A stretch of DNA of 64,000 nt from the NCBI RefSeq assembly GCF_007828035.1, contig NZ_VITV01000001.1, positions 888,502 to 952,501 of the forward strand, given 5' to 3'. Source of the stretch: Nitrospirillum amazonense. GTDB lineage: Bacteria; Pseudomonadota; Alphaproteobacteria; Azospirillales; Azospirillaceae. A model generated the notes under the pieces. The model made no database searches. It worked only from the letters and a program-made list of their open reading frames with translations, and was not told the DNA's origin. Below are positions 47,233 to 59,700 of the stretch, one piece after another. How positions within the stretch are numbered: position 1 is the stretch's first letter; every line of letters begins with the position of its first letter. The position numbers and the translations under genes were made by a program.

Positions 47233-47786
47233 CGCCGCATGCGCTTCCACTTGTCCCTTACTGCCTGCGTCGAGGAAGGTGGACTGGATTAGGTGAAGGG
47301 AACGGGAGGCCGCCGGCCTGCCGGCGGGGGACCGGGCCATCATCGCCCGGGAGGCGTTCAACACAGCCTGCATCCTGACGGGGTGTCTTCACCCGAGCAG
47401 CTCAACCAATTGGTCAATATCACCCCCCCGCGCGCGGAAGGGCCCTGGGCGCGGTGCTGGGCTGGGGTGTGTTCGGCACGCTGCCGTCCCGCGTGCCGGG
47501 CCATGGTGTGCTGGTCCATGGTGTGCTGGTCCATGAGGGCTGGATCTTCCACCCAGCCCTTTTAACGATTGGTCTGAATGCGTATGCGGAAGGTGTTATT
47601 GGTTAAAATTAAGAATTTCACTTATAGTGCTAATGTATATTACGTAAGTATAATACGTCGCGTCTGCAGTATGTCCAGGAAAAGTTCATCTAAATGTTTA
47701 GGCTGATCCAGCCTGTTAGCGGATCTGGGCCGACGATCTAAGGCGGCAATTTTCTGCGGGGCTATCAAAAAGGTGTGGGGGCGGGG
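47233..47786. other. Intergenic region with coding debris, 15-bp tandem repeat and AT-rich promoter zone
   Basis: 554 bp. 47300-47560 is GC-rich and looks like remnant coding DNA: one frame reads ALGAVLGWGVFGTLPSRVPG, then VLVHGVLVHEGWIFHP, with no identifiable family or start. A 15-bp unit (CCATGGTGTGCTGGT) is tandemly repeated at 47501-47530. 47570-47760 is markedly AT-rich and probably the promoter and leader of the giant surface protein gene. Confidence 0.5.
47599..47628 (+). promoter_or_regulatory. Candidate promoter of the giant surface protein gene
   Basis: TTGGTT (47599-47604) and TATAGT (47623-47628) separated by 18 bp in the AT-rich zone, 159 bp before the start codon. Plausible sigma-70-type match, unproven. 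Confidence 0.35.
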
Positions 47787-50700
47787 ATGGGGCTGCGAGG
47801 GGCTGGCGGGGCTGACACCTGTCCGCAAGAGATACAACACGACCACCGGCGGCGGCTCGCCCGCGCCCGGAGGGTTCTTCTGGCCGGCTCCTCCCTGGCG
47901 GTGGTGGCCGTCGGCATGGTGGCCACGCCCCGGCCCGTCCACGCCCAGACTGCCTACACCACGTACAGCGGCAACTTTTCATCCAGCGGCGTGACCCTGA
48001 ACGGCAACACGGTGATCGGCGCCGGCACCATCGGCGCCCTGTTCAATAACGCCCGGGTCAATCCGTTGCTGATCAATGCCGGTGGCACCCTCGTGACGGG
48101 GCTGGGCGGCATTGGCCTGATCAACGGATCGTCGATCTCCACCATCGTCAACAATGGCCTGATCGGCGGTACCAGCTACGCCATTTCCATTTCCAGCAAC
48201 AGCACCCTGGGCGTGTTGCGCAACAGCGGCACCATCCTGGGCGCCGTCATCAACAACGGCAGCACCGACCTAACCTTGGGCGGCGGCACGGCGGTGGGCA
48301 CTTACACCGGCATGAGCGGCCAGGGCACCATCACCAACACGCTCAGCAACCTGATCCTCACTGGCGGTTTCCTGCTGAACGATGCCGTCAACGTCAGCGG
48401 GCATACGCTGATCAACAGCGGCGCCGCCGTCACGTTGACCAGCATCGTCACCGTCACCGGCGACTATACCCAGGCGTCAGGCACCCTGGCACTGGGCGCC
48501 TCGGGCGAGTTGATGGTCACCGGCAGCGCCAGCCTGACGGGCGGTCAAGTGACCGCCACCCTGTCCACCCTGTCGGCCGGCGCCACCTACCTGGCAGGGG
48601 ATGCCCTGGCCACCCTGGTGGCCGCCGGCAGCGGCACCTATACCGGCCTGACCGGCAGCATCACCAGCAGTCTGGCTCGCCTGGCCGCCACCCTCGGCAC
48701 GGCCGGCGGCAACTTGGTGGCGCAGGCTCTGAACGACTATATCGGCGCCGGCACGCCCAGTCTAACGCTGACCGGTACGGTGGACACCAACGGCACCACG
48801 CCCGTCGCCGCCTATGTGGCGCCCGGCGTCAGCATCGGTACCCTGGTCAATACCGGGCACCTGACCGGCGACACCATCGGGTTGAGCATCGGCACCGGCG
48901 CCACTATCGGCACCCTGATCAACGCCGGTCTGATCGACCTGCATGTGTCCCTCAACGGTATGCCGCAGACCGGCATTGCCGTCGCGCGGAACGCCGTCGT
49001 GGGCACCCTGTCGAACAGCGGCACGATCCAGCAGATCCGCTACGGCATTACGGCCTTCAACGCCACCGTCGGCCTGCTGTCGAACAGCGGCACGATCACG
49101 GGCACGACCAACGGCATCGGCATCTACACCACGGTCAGCACCATCCAGACGCTGGTCAACAGCGGCACCATCGACATGCGCGCCGGATCCGCCGGTGTCC
49201 TCAGCAGCGCGACCCTCGGCACGCTGGTCAACAGCGGCGCCATTCTTCTTGGCGCCAACAGCACCTACAACTACGGCATCGTGCAACGGACGGCCACGAT
49301 CGGCACGCTGGTCAACAGCGGCCTGATTTCGGCGCCTGACGCCCTGGTTGTGCAAACCATTGCCAGCGGCCCCAGCGGCGCGTTCCTGACCATCGTGAAT
49401 TCCGGCACCATCGCCGGCAACATCAGCACCAGCACCCTCACCGCCAGCGTGCCCAACGTGACCGTCCTGGGCGGCACCGCCGGCACGGTCGGCACCCTGA
49501 CCGGCTTCTCCGGCACGCTCAATCCCGGCGGCACCAGCGTCGTGGGTGTGTTCACCAACGCCAACAGTGATTTGTATTTCGCCGGCGGCAACCTGCTGCT
49601 CAACGACCGTATCAACGCCACAGGGCATACGGTGCTGAACACCGGCGCCGCCCTCACGCTGGTCAACCCCATCAACGTCACCGGCGCTTACGCCCAGACG
49701 GGCGGCAGCCTGGTCCTGACCAACAGCGGCGCGCTGACGGTCAGCGGCAGCGCCAGCCTGACCAACGCGACCGTCAGCATCGCCCCCAACGCCGCCGGCA
49801 ACTACATCGCCGGCAGCCCCGTCACCGTGGTGGCCGGCGGCGGCGGATCCGATTTCACCGGCCTATCCGTTTCCCTCGGTGCGCTGACCGGTGCCAGCCT
49901 GACCGGCAGCGTGGCCGGCAACGGCGTGCTGGTGGTGGCCAGTAACGACTATGTCGGCGGTACGCTGGCCACGCTGACCAACAGCGGCAGCCTGTCGGGC
50001 GCCACCGTGGTCTACATCGCCGCCACCGGCAGCCTGGGCCAGCTGGTCAACACCGGCACGCTGACTGGCGACGTCCGGAACCTCTCGGCCAATACCCTGT
50101 CCATCAGCGGCGGCACCGGCGGCGTGGTGGGCACGCTGACGGGCGGCACCCTCACCAACAGCCTCAGCGACCTGGTGCTCAGCGGCGGCAGCCTTCTGCT
50201 TGACGATGCGGTCAACGTCAGCGGCCACACCCTGGCCAACAGCGGCGCCTCCGTCACGCTGGCCAGCGTGGTCGGCGTCACCGGCAACTATGCGCAGACG
50301 GCCGGCACCCTGGTCCTGCAGCCGGGTGCCGGGCTGGCGGTCAGCGGCGGCGCCACCATGACGGGCGGCAGCGTCATCGCCACGCTGTCCACCCTGTCGG
50401 CGGGCGCCACCTACCTGGTGGGTGACGCACTGTCCACCCTGGTGTCCGCGGCCAGCGGCGCCTACACGGGTCTCAGCGGCACCGTCGCCAGCGGCCTCGG
50501 CCCGCTGACGGCCGCCCTGGATACCGACAGCGCCAACCTGCTGGCGGTGGCCACCAGCGACTACATCGGCGCCAATGCCGCCAGCCTGACGCTGACCGGT
50601 ACCGTGGATACCGGCAGCATCGCCGCGTATGTCGCCGATGGCGCGTCCATCGGCACGCTGCTCAACGCTGGCCACCTCACCGCCGGCACGGTGGGGGCGG

Positions 50701-53700
50701 GGATTGACGTGGCGTCGGCCACCATCGGTACCCTGATTAACAACGGGCTGATCGACGGGCACGTCAGCGCCAGCACCACCCAGTTCGGCATCCGCGTCGG
50801 CACCGCCGCCGCCATCGGCACGGTGTCCAACACCGGCACCATCCTGGCCCACGTCGGCATCCTCAGCCAAAGCACCGTGGCCAGCGTCCTGTCCAACAGC
50901 GGCCGGATCGCCGTGGGCGCCAGCGGCTTCGGCATCGTCAACAACGCCACAGTGGCCACGGTCAGCAACAGCGGCACCATCGCGGCCACCGCCGGCGGCG
51001 TCGGCATCTACAACGTCGGGTCCATCGCCGCGGTGCTGAACGGCGGGCTCATCACCGTCAGCGGCGGCACGGGCAACCAGTACGGCCTCCTGCAGTCGCT
51101 GCTGACCATCGGCACGGTGTCCAACACCGGTACCATCCTGGCGCCCGAGGCCGTGGCACTGGTCTTCGGCGGCAGCATCGGCACCCTGGTGAACGCGGGC
51201 CTGGTCGCCGGCAACATCGTTAACGGCACCCTGAACGACAGCTTCTCCTATGGCGGCCTGACCATCGCGGGCGGCAGCGGCGGCACCGTCGGCACCTTCA
51301 CCGGCTATGCCGCCAACAGCCAGGGCACCATCAGCAACACCTTCAGCAACGTGGTCTTCACCAGCGGCGCCCTGCTGCTGAACGATGCCATCGATGCCGC
51401 CGGCCATAGGGTGCTGAACACCGGCGCCGGCATCACGCTGGTCAACACCGTCAGCATCACCGGCGACTATGCCCAGACGGGCGGCAGCCTGAACCTGTCT
51501 AACGGCGCCCAGCTGGTGGTCAGCGGTGCCGCCAGCCTGACCGGCGCCCGGGTCAGCGTGAGCAGTCTGCCCACCCAGGCCAACTACGTGGTGGGCGCCC
51601 CCACCACGGTGGTGGTGGGCGGGGCCGGTTCCGACTACACCGGCGCGTCCGTGACGGTGGCGCCTCAGACGGGCATCACCCTCACCGGTGGGAATGACGG
51701 CACCAATCTGCTGCTGATGGCGCAAAGCGACTATGTTGGCGACACCCTGGCCACCCTGACCAACAGCGGGGCCGTGTCGGCCCCTACGGCCCTCTACATC
51801 GCCGCCACCGGCAGTCTGGGCCAACTGGTCAACACTGGCGCCCTGTCGGGCACCATCCTGAACCTGTCGGCCCACGACCTGTCCATCCTGGGCGGGACGG
51901 CCGCCACGGTCGGCACCCTCACCGGCGGCACCATCATCAACACCCTTGCCAACCTGGTGCTGGCCGGCAACCTGCGCCTGGGTGAAGGCGTGAACGTCAG
52001 CGGCCACACCCTGGTCAATGCAGGCGCCACGCTGACCCTGCCCGGCAACATCGGCGTGACTGGCGATTACGCGCAGACCGGCGGCACGCTGCTGCTGGGG
52101 GCCGGCGGTGGCTTGGCCGTCAGCGGTACCGCCGGCATTACCGGGGCCGCGGTGACCGGCACGGTGGCCTTTAGCTACGCCAACACCTATCTGCTGGGCG
52201 ATGTCCTCACCACCCTGGTTTCCGCCACCAGCGGCACCTATTCCAGCCTGACCGGCACCCTTGTCGGGACGCTGGGTGGCGTTACGGCCAGCATCGGGAC
52301 GTCCGGCGCCAACCTGGTGGCCGTGGCCGGCAACTATTATATCAACAGCAATATCGGCAGCATCGGCAATACCGGCACCGCCACGGGCCGCACCGCCTTT
52401 TATCTGAACGGCACGCTGGGCACCTTGGCCAACAGCGGCACGCTGACCGGCACAGCCAGTGGTATCTCGTCCCCCAACAACCGGGGTATCGGCCTGCTGG
52501 ACAACAGCGGTGTGATCGACAGCGACACCATCGGCATCGGTATCGGTAGCATCGGCACCTTGCTCAACAGCGGTACCATTTCCGCCCGGACCGCCATCAT
52601 CGGTTCCAATTTCAACACCATCGGCGCCATCGACAACCAGACCACGGGCCTGATCACCGGTAAGACGGCCCTATACCTTAATGGCATCGTCAGTCCCATC
52701 GGCTCGATCAACAACAGCGGGACGATCCTGGGGCGGTCCTACGCGATCTATAACGGCGGCAACATCACCCGGCTGACCAACAGCGGGACCATCGCCGCGA
52801 CCGTGACCTCCGGGCTCGCCGTCAATAACAGCGGCAGCATCGGCACCTTCGACAACAGCGGGAGTATCGGTGCCGTCCGGTCGGACATGACCAACAGCGG
52901 CACCATCGACACGTTGACCAACAGCGGGTTGATCGGTGGCGGGACCAACATCGCCCTGCGCAACTACGGCACCATCAACACCCTGACCAACAGCGGAACC
53001 CTGATGGCCACCAGCGGGGTGGGCTTTTATAACGACCGCACCGTCGGCCTTCTGGACAACGGTGGCACGATCAGCAGCGGCGCGTCCTTCGCCCTGGTCA
53101 GCCCCGGCACCATCGTCCGCCTAGCCAACAGCGGCACCATCACCGCCCCTGGTTTCGGCATCGGCCTCTTCAACGGCGGCAAGATCGGCACCCTCGCCAA
53201 CGCCGGACTGATCAAGGGCGGCACAGCCCTGGACATCTTCGTGGGCAGCCAGGTGGACCTGCTGGTCAACAGCGGCACCATCGCCGGCAACATCGACAAC
53301 AACTTCGACCCGAACAACGCCGGACCGGGCACGCTGGCGGCCGCCCTCACCATCGCTGGGGGCGCCGGCGGCACCATCGGCACCCTGACCGGCGCCAACC
53401 TGACCAACCAGGGCCGCATCACCACCCGGTACGCTGACGTGGTCTTCGCCGGCGGCGACCTGCTGTTGAATGACAGCATCACCACCAACGGCTTTGCCGT
53501 GCGCAACATTGGCGCCGGCATCACGGTCGCCAACACCGTCAACATCACCGGCGACTACACCCAGACGGGGGGCAGCCTGGGCGTGGCGGTCGGCGGTGGC
53601 ATGCTGGCGGTCAGCGGCAGCGCCAGCCTGACCAACGGGCAGGTGCAACTGGTGGGGGCCGCCACCAACAATTATTTCCAGGGCGACACGGTGGGCACCC

Positions 53701-56700
53701 TGGTGACCGGCGGCGCCGGGTCGGACTACGCCGGCGTGACGCTCAGCGGCGATGGCGCCGGTCTCAGCCTGGCCAGCGTCACCATCGGCAACAACCTGAT
53801 CGCCGTCGTGCGGAACGACTACATCGGCGGCACCTACGCCAGCCTGGGCAACACCGGGACGCTCAGCGTCCAAAACGGCGCGGCCGTTTACGTGGCCCAG
53901 ACCGGCACTCTGGGCACCCTGGCCAACGCCGGCGGCCTGATCAGCAGCGTCGGCAGCACCGCCATTGCCAACCTGGGCACCATCGGCACGCTGTCGAACA
54001 GCGGCACCATCACCGGCGGCGGGGTCGGCCTCCATAACGCGGGCCTCATCCATACGCTGACCAATGACGGCGCCCTGGGCGGCCTGTTCGCGGACGGCGT
54101 CATCGACACGCTGGTCAATGGCGGCGCCATCGGTAACGCCTTCAACATCAGCGGCACGCTGGGGTTGTTGGCCAACAGCGGCAGCATCGGCACCCAGGTT
54201 CATGTGCAGCAGACCGGGGGAATCGGCACTCTCGTCAACACCATCGGTGGCGTGATCAGCGGTGCCGCCAGCGGCATTGGGAATGCCGGTTTCCTAGGCA
54301 CCTTGGTCAACCGAGGCCTGATCAGCGGTGCCCAGTACGGCGTCTTTTCCTCCAACGCCACGGGCACGGTGATCAACGGCGGCACCATCCGGGCCACCGA
54401 TGCCGGCGGCACGGCCCTGTCCGGCGCCTTCGGCACCATCCTGAACAGCGGCCTGATCAGTGGCGCCAACGCCCTGTCCCTCACCAGCCAGCCGGACCTG
54501 CTGAACAACGGCGGCACCATCCTGGGCGACATCCAGGCCACGTCCGGCACCCTGACCATCACCGGCGGCACCGGCACGGTGGCGGGCACCTTCAGTGGCG
54601 CCACCGTGACCAACCGGGGCACCATCACCGCCACCAGCGGCAATGTGGTGCTGGCGGGTGGTAACCTCCTGCTGAACGACAACGTCGTCGTCAGCGGCCA
54701 CACCCTGATCAACAATGGCGCCAACCTTCAACTGGCCAGCGCCGTCAGCGTCACCGGCGGCTACAGCCAGACGGTCGGCACCCTGGGCGTCACGGTGAAC
54801 AACGGCTTGGCGGCCAGCGGCGTCGCCAACATCACCGGCGGCACGGTCCTGGCCTCCCTGGCCGCCAGCGGCAATTACCTGGCGGGCACGCTGGGTACCC
54901 TGGTGGCGGCGGCCAGTGGGTCCAGCTACGGCGCCACCGTGGTCTCGGCGCTGACCGGCCTGACGGGCAGCGGCGCGCTCAGCGGCGGCACGCTGCTGTT
55001 CGTGGGTGGCAACGACTATATCGGCGGCGCCTATGCGACGCTCAGCAACAGTGGCAGCCTGTCGGCCGCGACGGCGGTCTACATCGCGGCCACCGGCAGC
55101 CTGGGCAATCTGTCCAACACCGGCACGCTGGTGGGCAACGTCCGCAACCTGTCGGCCGTCGACCTTTCCATCGCCGGCGGGACCACGGGCACGGTTGGCA
55201 CCTTCACCGGTGGCACCCTTATCAACACCCTGTCCAACGTGGTGCTCGCGTCCGGCAATATGCGCCTGGCCGATGCCGTCGACGTGACCGGCCACACCCT
55301 GGTGAACAGCGGCGCCGCCGCGACCCTGGGCGGCACCGTGGCCGTCACTGGCGACTACAGCCAGACGGGCGGCGGCCTGCGGCTGGGTATCGGCAGCGAC
55401 CTGTTGTCCGTCACCGGCGTGGCTCGGTTCGCAGGCGGCACCGCCACCGTCACCGGTTTCTCGGCCACCGCCAACTATGTGGCCGGCAGCATCTTCGGCA
55501 CCCTGGTGCAGGGCGGCGCGGGGTCCGACTATACGGGCCTCAGCATCACCAACCTGGTGACCGGCTTCGGCCTGGGCGGCACGGTGGCGAACAACGCCCT
55601 GCAGGCCGTGGCGCTGAACGACTATGTCGGCGGCACATTGGCCGCACTGTCCATCACAGGTGCCGTCAGCACCGCAAGCACGGCGTTGTACGTGGCGGCC
55701 ACGGGGTCGGTATCGGGCACGCTGACCAACAGCACCTCGCTGGTGGGTCAGAACGCCGGTCTGCGCAATTTCGGCACCATCAGCGCGCTGCTGAACGACG
55801 GGACGATCGCCGGCGGCGCCTATGGCCTGCGCAACAGCGGCGGCGCCATCACCTTCCTCGGCAACCACGGCACCCTGGCGGGCCAGACCGCCGGCCTGGC
55901 GGTGGACGGCGGCAGCGTGATGTTCGCCCTGAACGACGGCAGCATCGCCACCGTCGCCGTCAGCGGCGGCGGTTCGATGTTCGCGCTGGGCAATATCGGG
56001 CGGATCAGTGGCGGCGTCCAGGTGCAGGACGGTGGCACACTGGGCTCCATCCTCAACTTCAACGGCGGCCTGATCAGCGGCGCCACCGCGCTGAGCATCG
56101 GCGCCCAAGGCCAGTTCTTCGCGCTGGCCAACGGCGGCACCATCGCCGGCAACATCATTAATAACGCTACGGCCACGCCCAACCTGACCATCATGGGCGG
56201 CACGCTGGGCAATACCACCATCGGGACCGGCACCTTTACCGGCGCCGCCCTGACCAACCAGGGCATCATCACCAACACCCTGGGCAATGTCATCTTCGCA
56301 TCCGGCGACGTGCTGCTGAACGACAGCGTCAATGTCGGCGGCAACACAGTCCGGAACATCGACGCCGACCTGACCCTTACCGGCGCCGTCAGCATCACCG
56401 GCAACTATGCCCAGACGGGCGGCACCCTGGTTCTGGTGACAGGCGCCGGCCAGCTGGCAGCCAGCGGCAGCGCCAGCCTGACCAACGGGCAGGTGCAGTT
56501 GATCGGCGCCGCCACCGGCAATTACCTGCAGGGCGGCACGGTCGGGCCCCTGGTGGCCGGCGGCGCCGGCTCCGACTACGCCGGCGTGGTGGTGACCGAT
56601 GACGCCACCGGCCTGACCCTGAGTGGCGCCATCGCCGGCACCGCCCTGGTGGGGGTGGCGCGGAACGACTATGTCGGCGGCACCTATGCCAGCCTGGAAA

Positions 56701-59700
56701 ACACCGGGACGCTCGGCGTCCAGAACGGCGCCGCCCTTTACGTGGCCCAGACCGGCACCCTGGGGACCTTGGCCAACACCGGCGGCGTGATCAGCAGTGT
56801 CGGCAGCACCGCCATCGCCAACCTGGGCACCATCGGCACGCTGTCGAACAGCGGCACCATCACCGGCGCCGGGGTCGGCCTCCATAACACCGGCCTCATC
56901 CATATGCTGACCAACGCCGGCACCCTGGGCGGCTTGTTCGCGGACGGCGTCATCGACACGGCCGTCAACAGCGGCACCATCGGCGGCGCGTTCGATATAA
57001 GGGGCACGCTGGGCCTGCTGTCCAACAGCGGCAGCATCGGCACCCGGATTTATGTGGAGCAGACGGGCGGTATCGGCATCCTCGTCAACACCGTCGGCGG
57101 CGTGATCGGCGGTGCCGCCAGCGGCGTCGAGAATACCGGTTCCCTCGGTACCCTGGTCAACAGCGGCACCATCCTCGGCACCACCAATGCCGGCATCGGC
57201 GGCGCCGGCGCCATCGGCCTGCTGTCCATCACCAGTCTGGGCGTGATCGGCGGCGGCGTGGTGGGGGTGGAGGCCGGCACCCTGGGCACCCTCATCAATC
57301 AGGGCACCATCGCCGGCGGCAGCATCGGCATTTCCGCGGGCACCATCGGCCTGCTGGCCAATGCCGGCATCATCGCCGGTGACGTGGCCACCTCGGGCGA
57401 CCTGACCATCACCGGCGGCAGCGGCACGGTGACGGGCATCTTCACCGGCGCCACCCTGGGCAGCCAGGGCCTGATCAACGTCGGCGCAGGCAAGCTGGTG
57501 CTGGCCGGCGGCAATGTCCTGCTGAACGACAGCGTGCAGGCGGCGACCGTGGTCAACACCGGATCCTTCCTGGTGCTGGCCGGCGGCGTCAGCGTCACCG
57601 GCGCCTACAGCCAGACGGCCGGCACCCTAGGTGTCACCGTGGGCCACGGCCTGACGGTCAGCGGCGTCGCCCGCATCACCGGCGGCACCGTCCTGGCCAC
57701 CCTTGATGCCGGCGGCAACTATCTGGCGGGTACGCTGGGCACCCTGGTGGCCGGCGCTGCCGGCTCCAGCTACAGCGGCGCTGTGGTGGCCTCCGCCCTG
57801 ACCGGGCTGATCGGCAGCGGTGCGGCCAGCGGCGACAGCCTGCTGTTCGTGGGCAGCAACGACTACATCGGCGGCGCCTCCGCCACGCTGACCAACAGCG
57901 GCAGCCTGTCGGCCGCGACGGCGGTCTACATCGCGGCCGGCGGCAGCTTGGGGCAGCTGGCCAACACCGGCACGTTGGCCGGCAACATCCGCAACCTCTC
58001 GTCCTTTGACCTGTCCATCACCGGTGGGACAGGGGGCACTGTGGGTACCTTCAGCGGCGGCACCATCGTCAACAACTTGTCCAACGTGGTGTTCGCATCT
58101 GGCAACGTGCGCTTGGCCGATGCCGTCGACGTGACCGGCCACACCCTGGTGAACAACGGCGCTGCCCTGATCCTGGGCGGCACCGTGGCCGTTATCGGCG
58201 ATTACAGCCAGACGGGCGGCAGTCTGCGGTTGGGCATCGGCAGCGATATGCTGTCCGTCACCGGAGCGGCACGGTTCACAGGTGGCGCCGCCACCGTCAC
58301 CAGCGCCTTGGGCACCGCCAACTATATGGCCGGCAGCATCCTGGGGCCGCTTGTGCAGGGCGGGGCGGGGTCCGACTATACGGGCCTCAGCATCACCAAT
58401 CTGGTGACCGGCTTCGGTCTGGGCGGCACGGTGGCGAACAACGCCCTGCAGGCTGTGGCGCTGAACGACTATATTGGCGGCACGCTCGCCACGCTGTCCA
58501 TCACCGGCGCGGTCAACAACGCCAGCACGGCTCTGTATGTGGCCACCACAGGGTCGCTGGGCACCCTGACCAACAGCACCACGCTGGTCGGCCAGAACGC
58601 CGGCCTGCGCAATGCCGGCACCGTCGGCGCGCTGGTGAATGACGGCTCCATTGGCGGTGGCACCTATGGCTTGCGCAACAGCGGCGGCTTGGTCACTTTC
58701 CTCGACAATATCGGCACCCTGACAGGGCAGACGGCCGGCCTGGCCGTCGACGGCGGCGTTGTCACCTCCGCCCTGAACGTCGGCGGCATCGCCACCGTTT
58801 CCATCGGCGGCACCGGCACGCTGCTTTCCCTCGACAACCAGGGCCAGCTCAGCGGCGGCATCCTGGTGACCGGGGGCGGGCGCCTCGGCACCATGGGCAA
58901 CAGTGGCACCATCGCCGGCGACATCCGGGTAGCCGCCGGTACTTTGACCATTGTCGGCGGCAGCGGCGCCATCCAGGGCACCTTCACCGGCAGCACCCTG
59001 GGCAGCCAGGGCACCATCGCCGTCGGCGGCGATGTGGTCCTTGCCGGCGGCAACATCTGGCTGAACGACGGCATCCAGGCCACGGGCCATATTCTGGCCA
59101 ATGCCGGCGCCAACCTGCAGCTGGCGGGTGCCGTCAGCGTCACCGGCGCCTACAGTCAGACGGCCGGCACCCTGGGAGCCACGGTGAACAATGGGCTGAC
59201 GGCCAGCGGTGCCGCCAGCATCACCGGCGGTACCGTCCTGGCCACCTTGGCCGCCACCGGCAACTATCTGGCGGGTACGCTGGGCACCCTGGTGGCCGGC
59301 GGCATCGGGTCAAACTACAGCGGCGCCACTGTCAGCTCAGTCCTCACCGGCCTGACCGGCACCGGTGCCGTCAGCGGCGACTCCTTGCTGCTGGTGGCGG
59401 AGAACGACTATATCGGCGGCGCCTACGCCACCCTGGCAAACAGCGGCAGCCTGTCGGCCGCCACGGCCGTCTATATCGCGGCGGGCGGCAGCTTGGGCCA
59501 GCTGGCCAATACCGGCACGCTGACCGGCAACATCCGCAACCTGTCGGCCGTGGATCTCTCCATCAGCGGCGGGGCCGGCGGCACGGTGGGCACCTTCACC
59601 GGCGGCACCATCGTCAATAGCCTGTCCAACGTGGTGTTCGCGTCCGGCGACCTGTTGCTGGCCGATGCCATCGATGCCACTGGCCACACGGTGGTGAACC

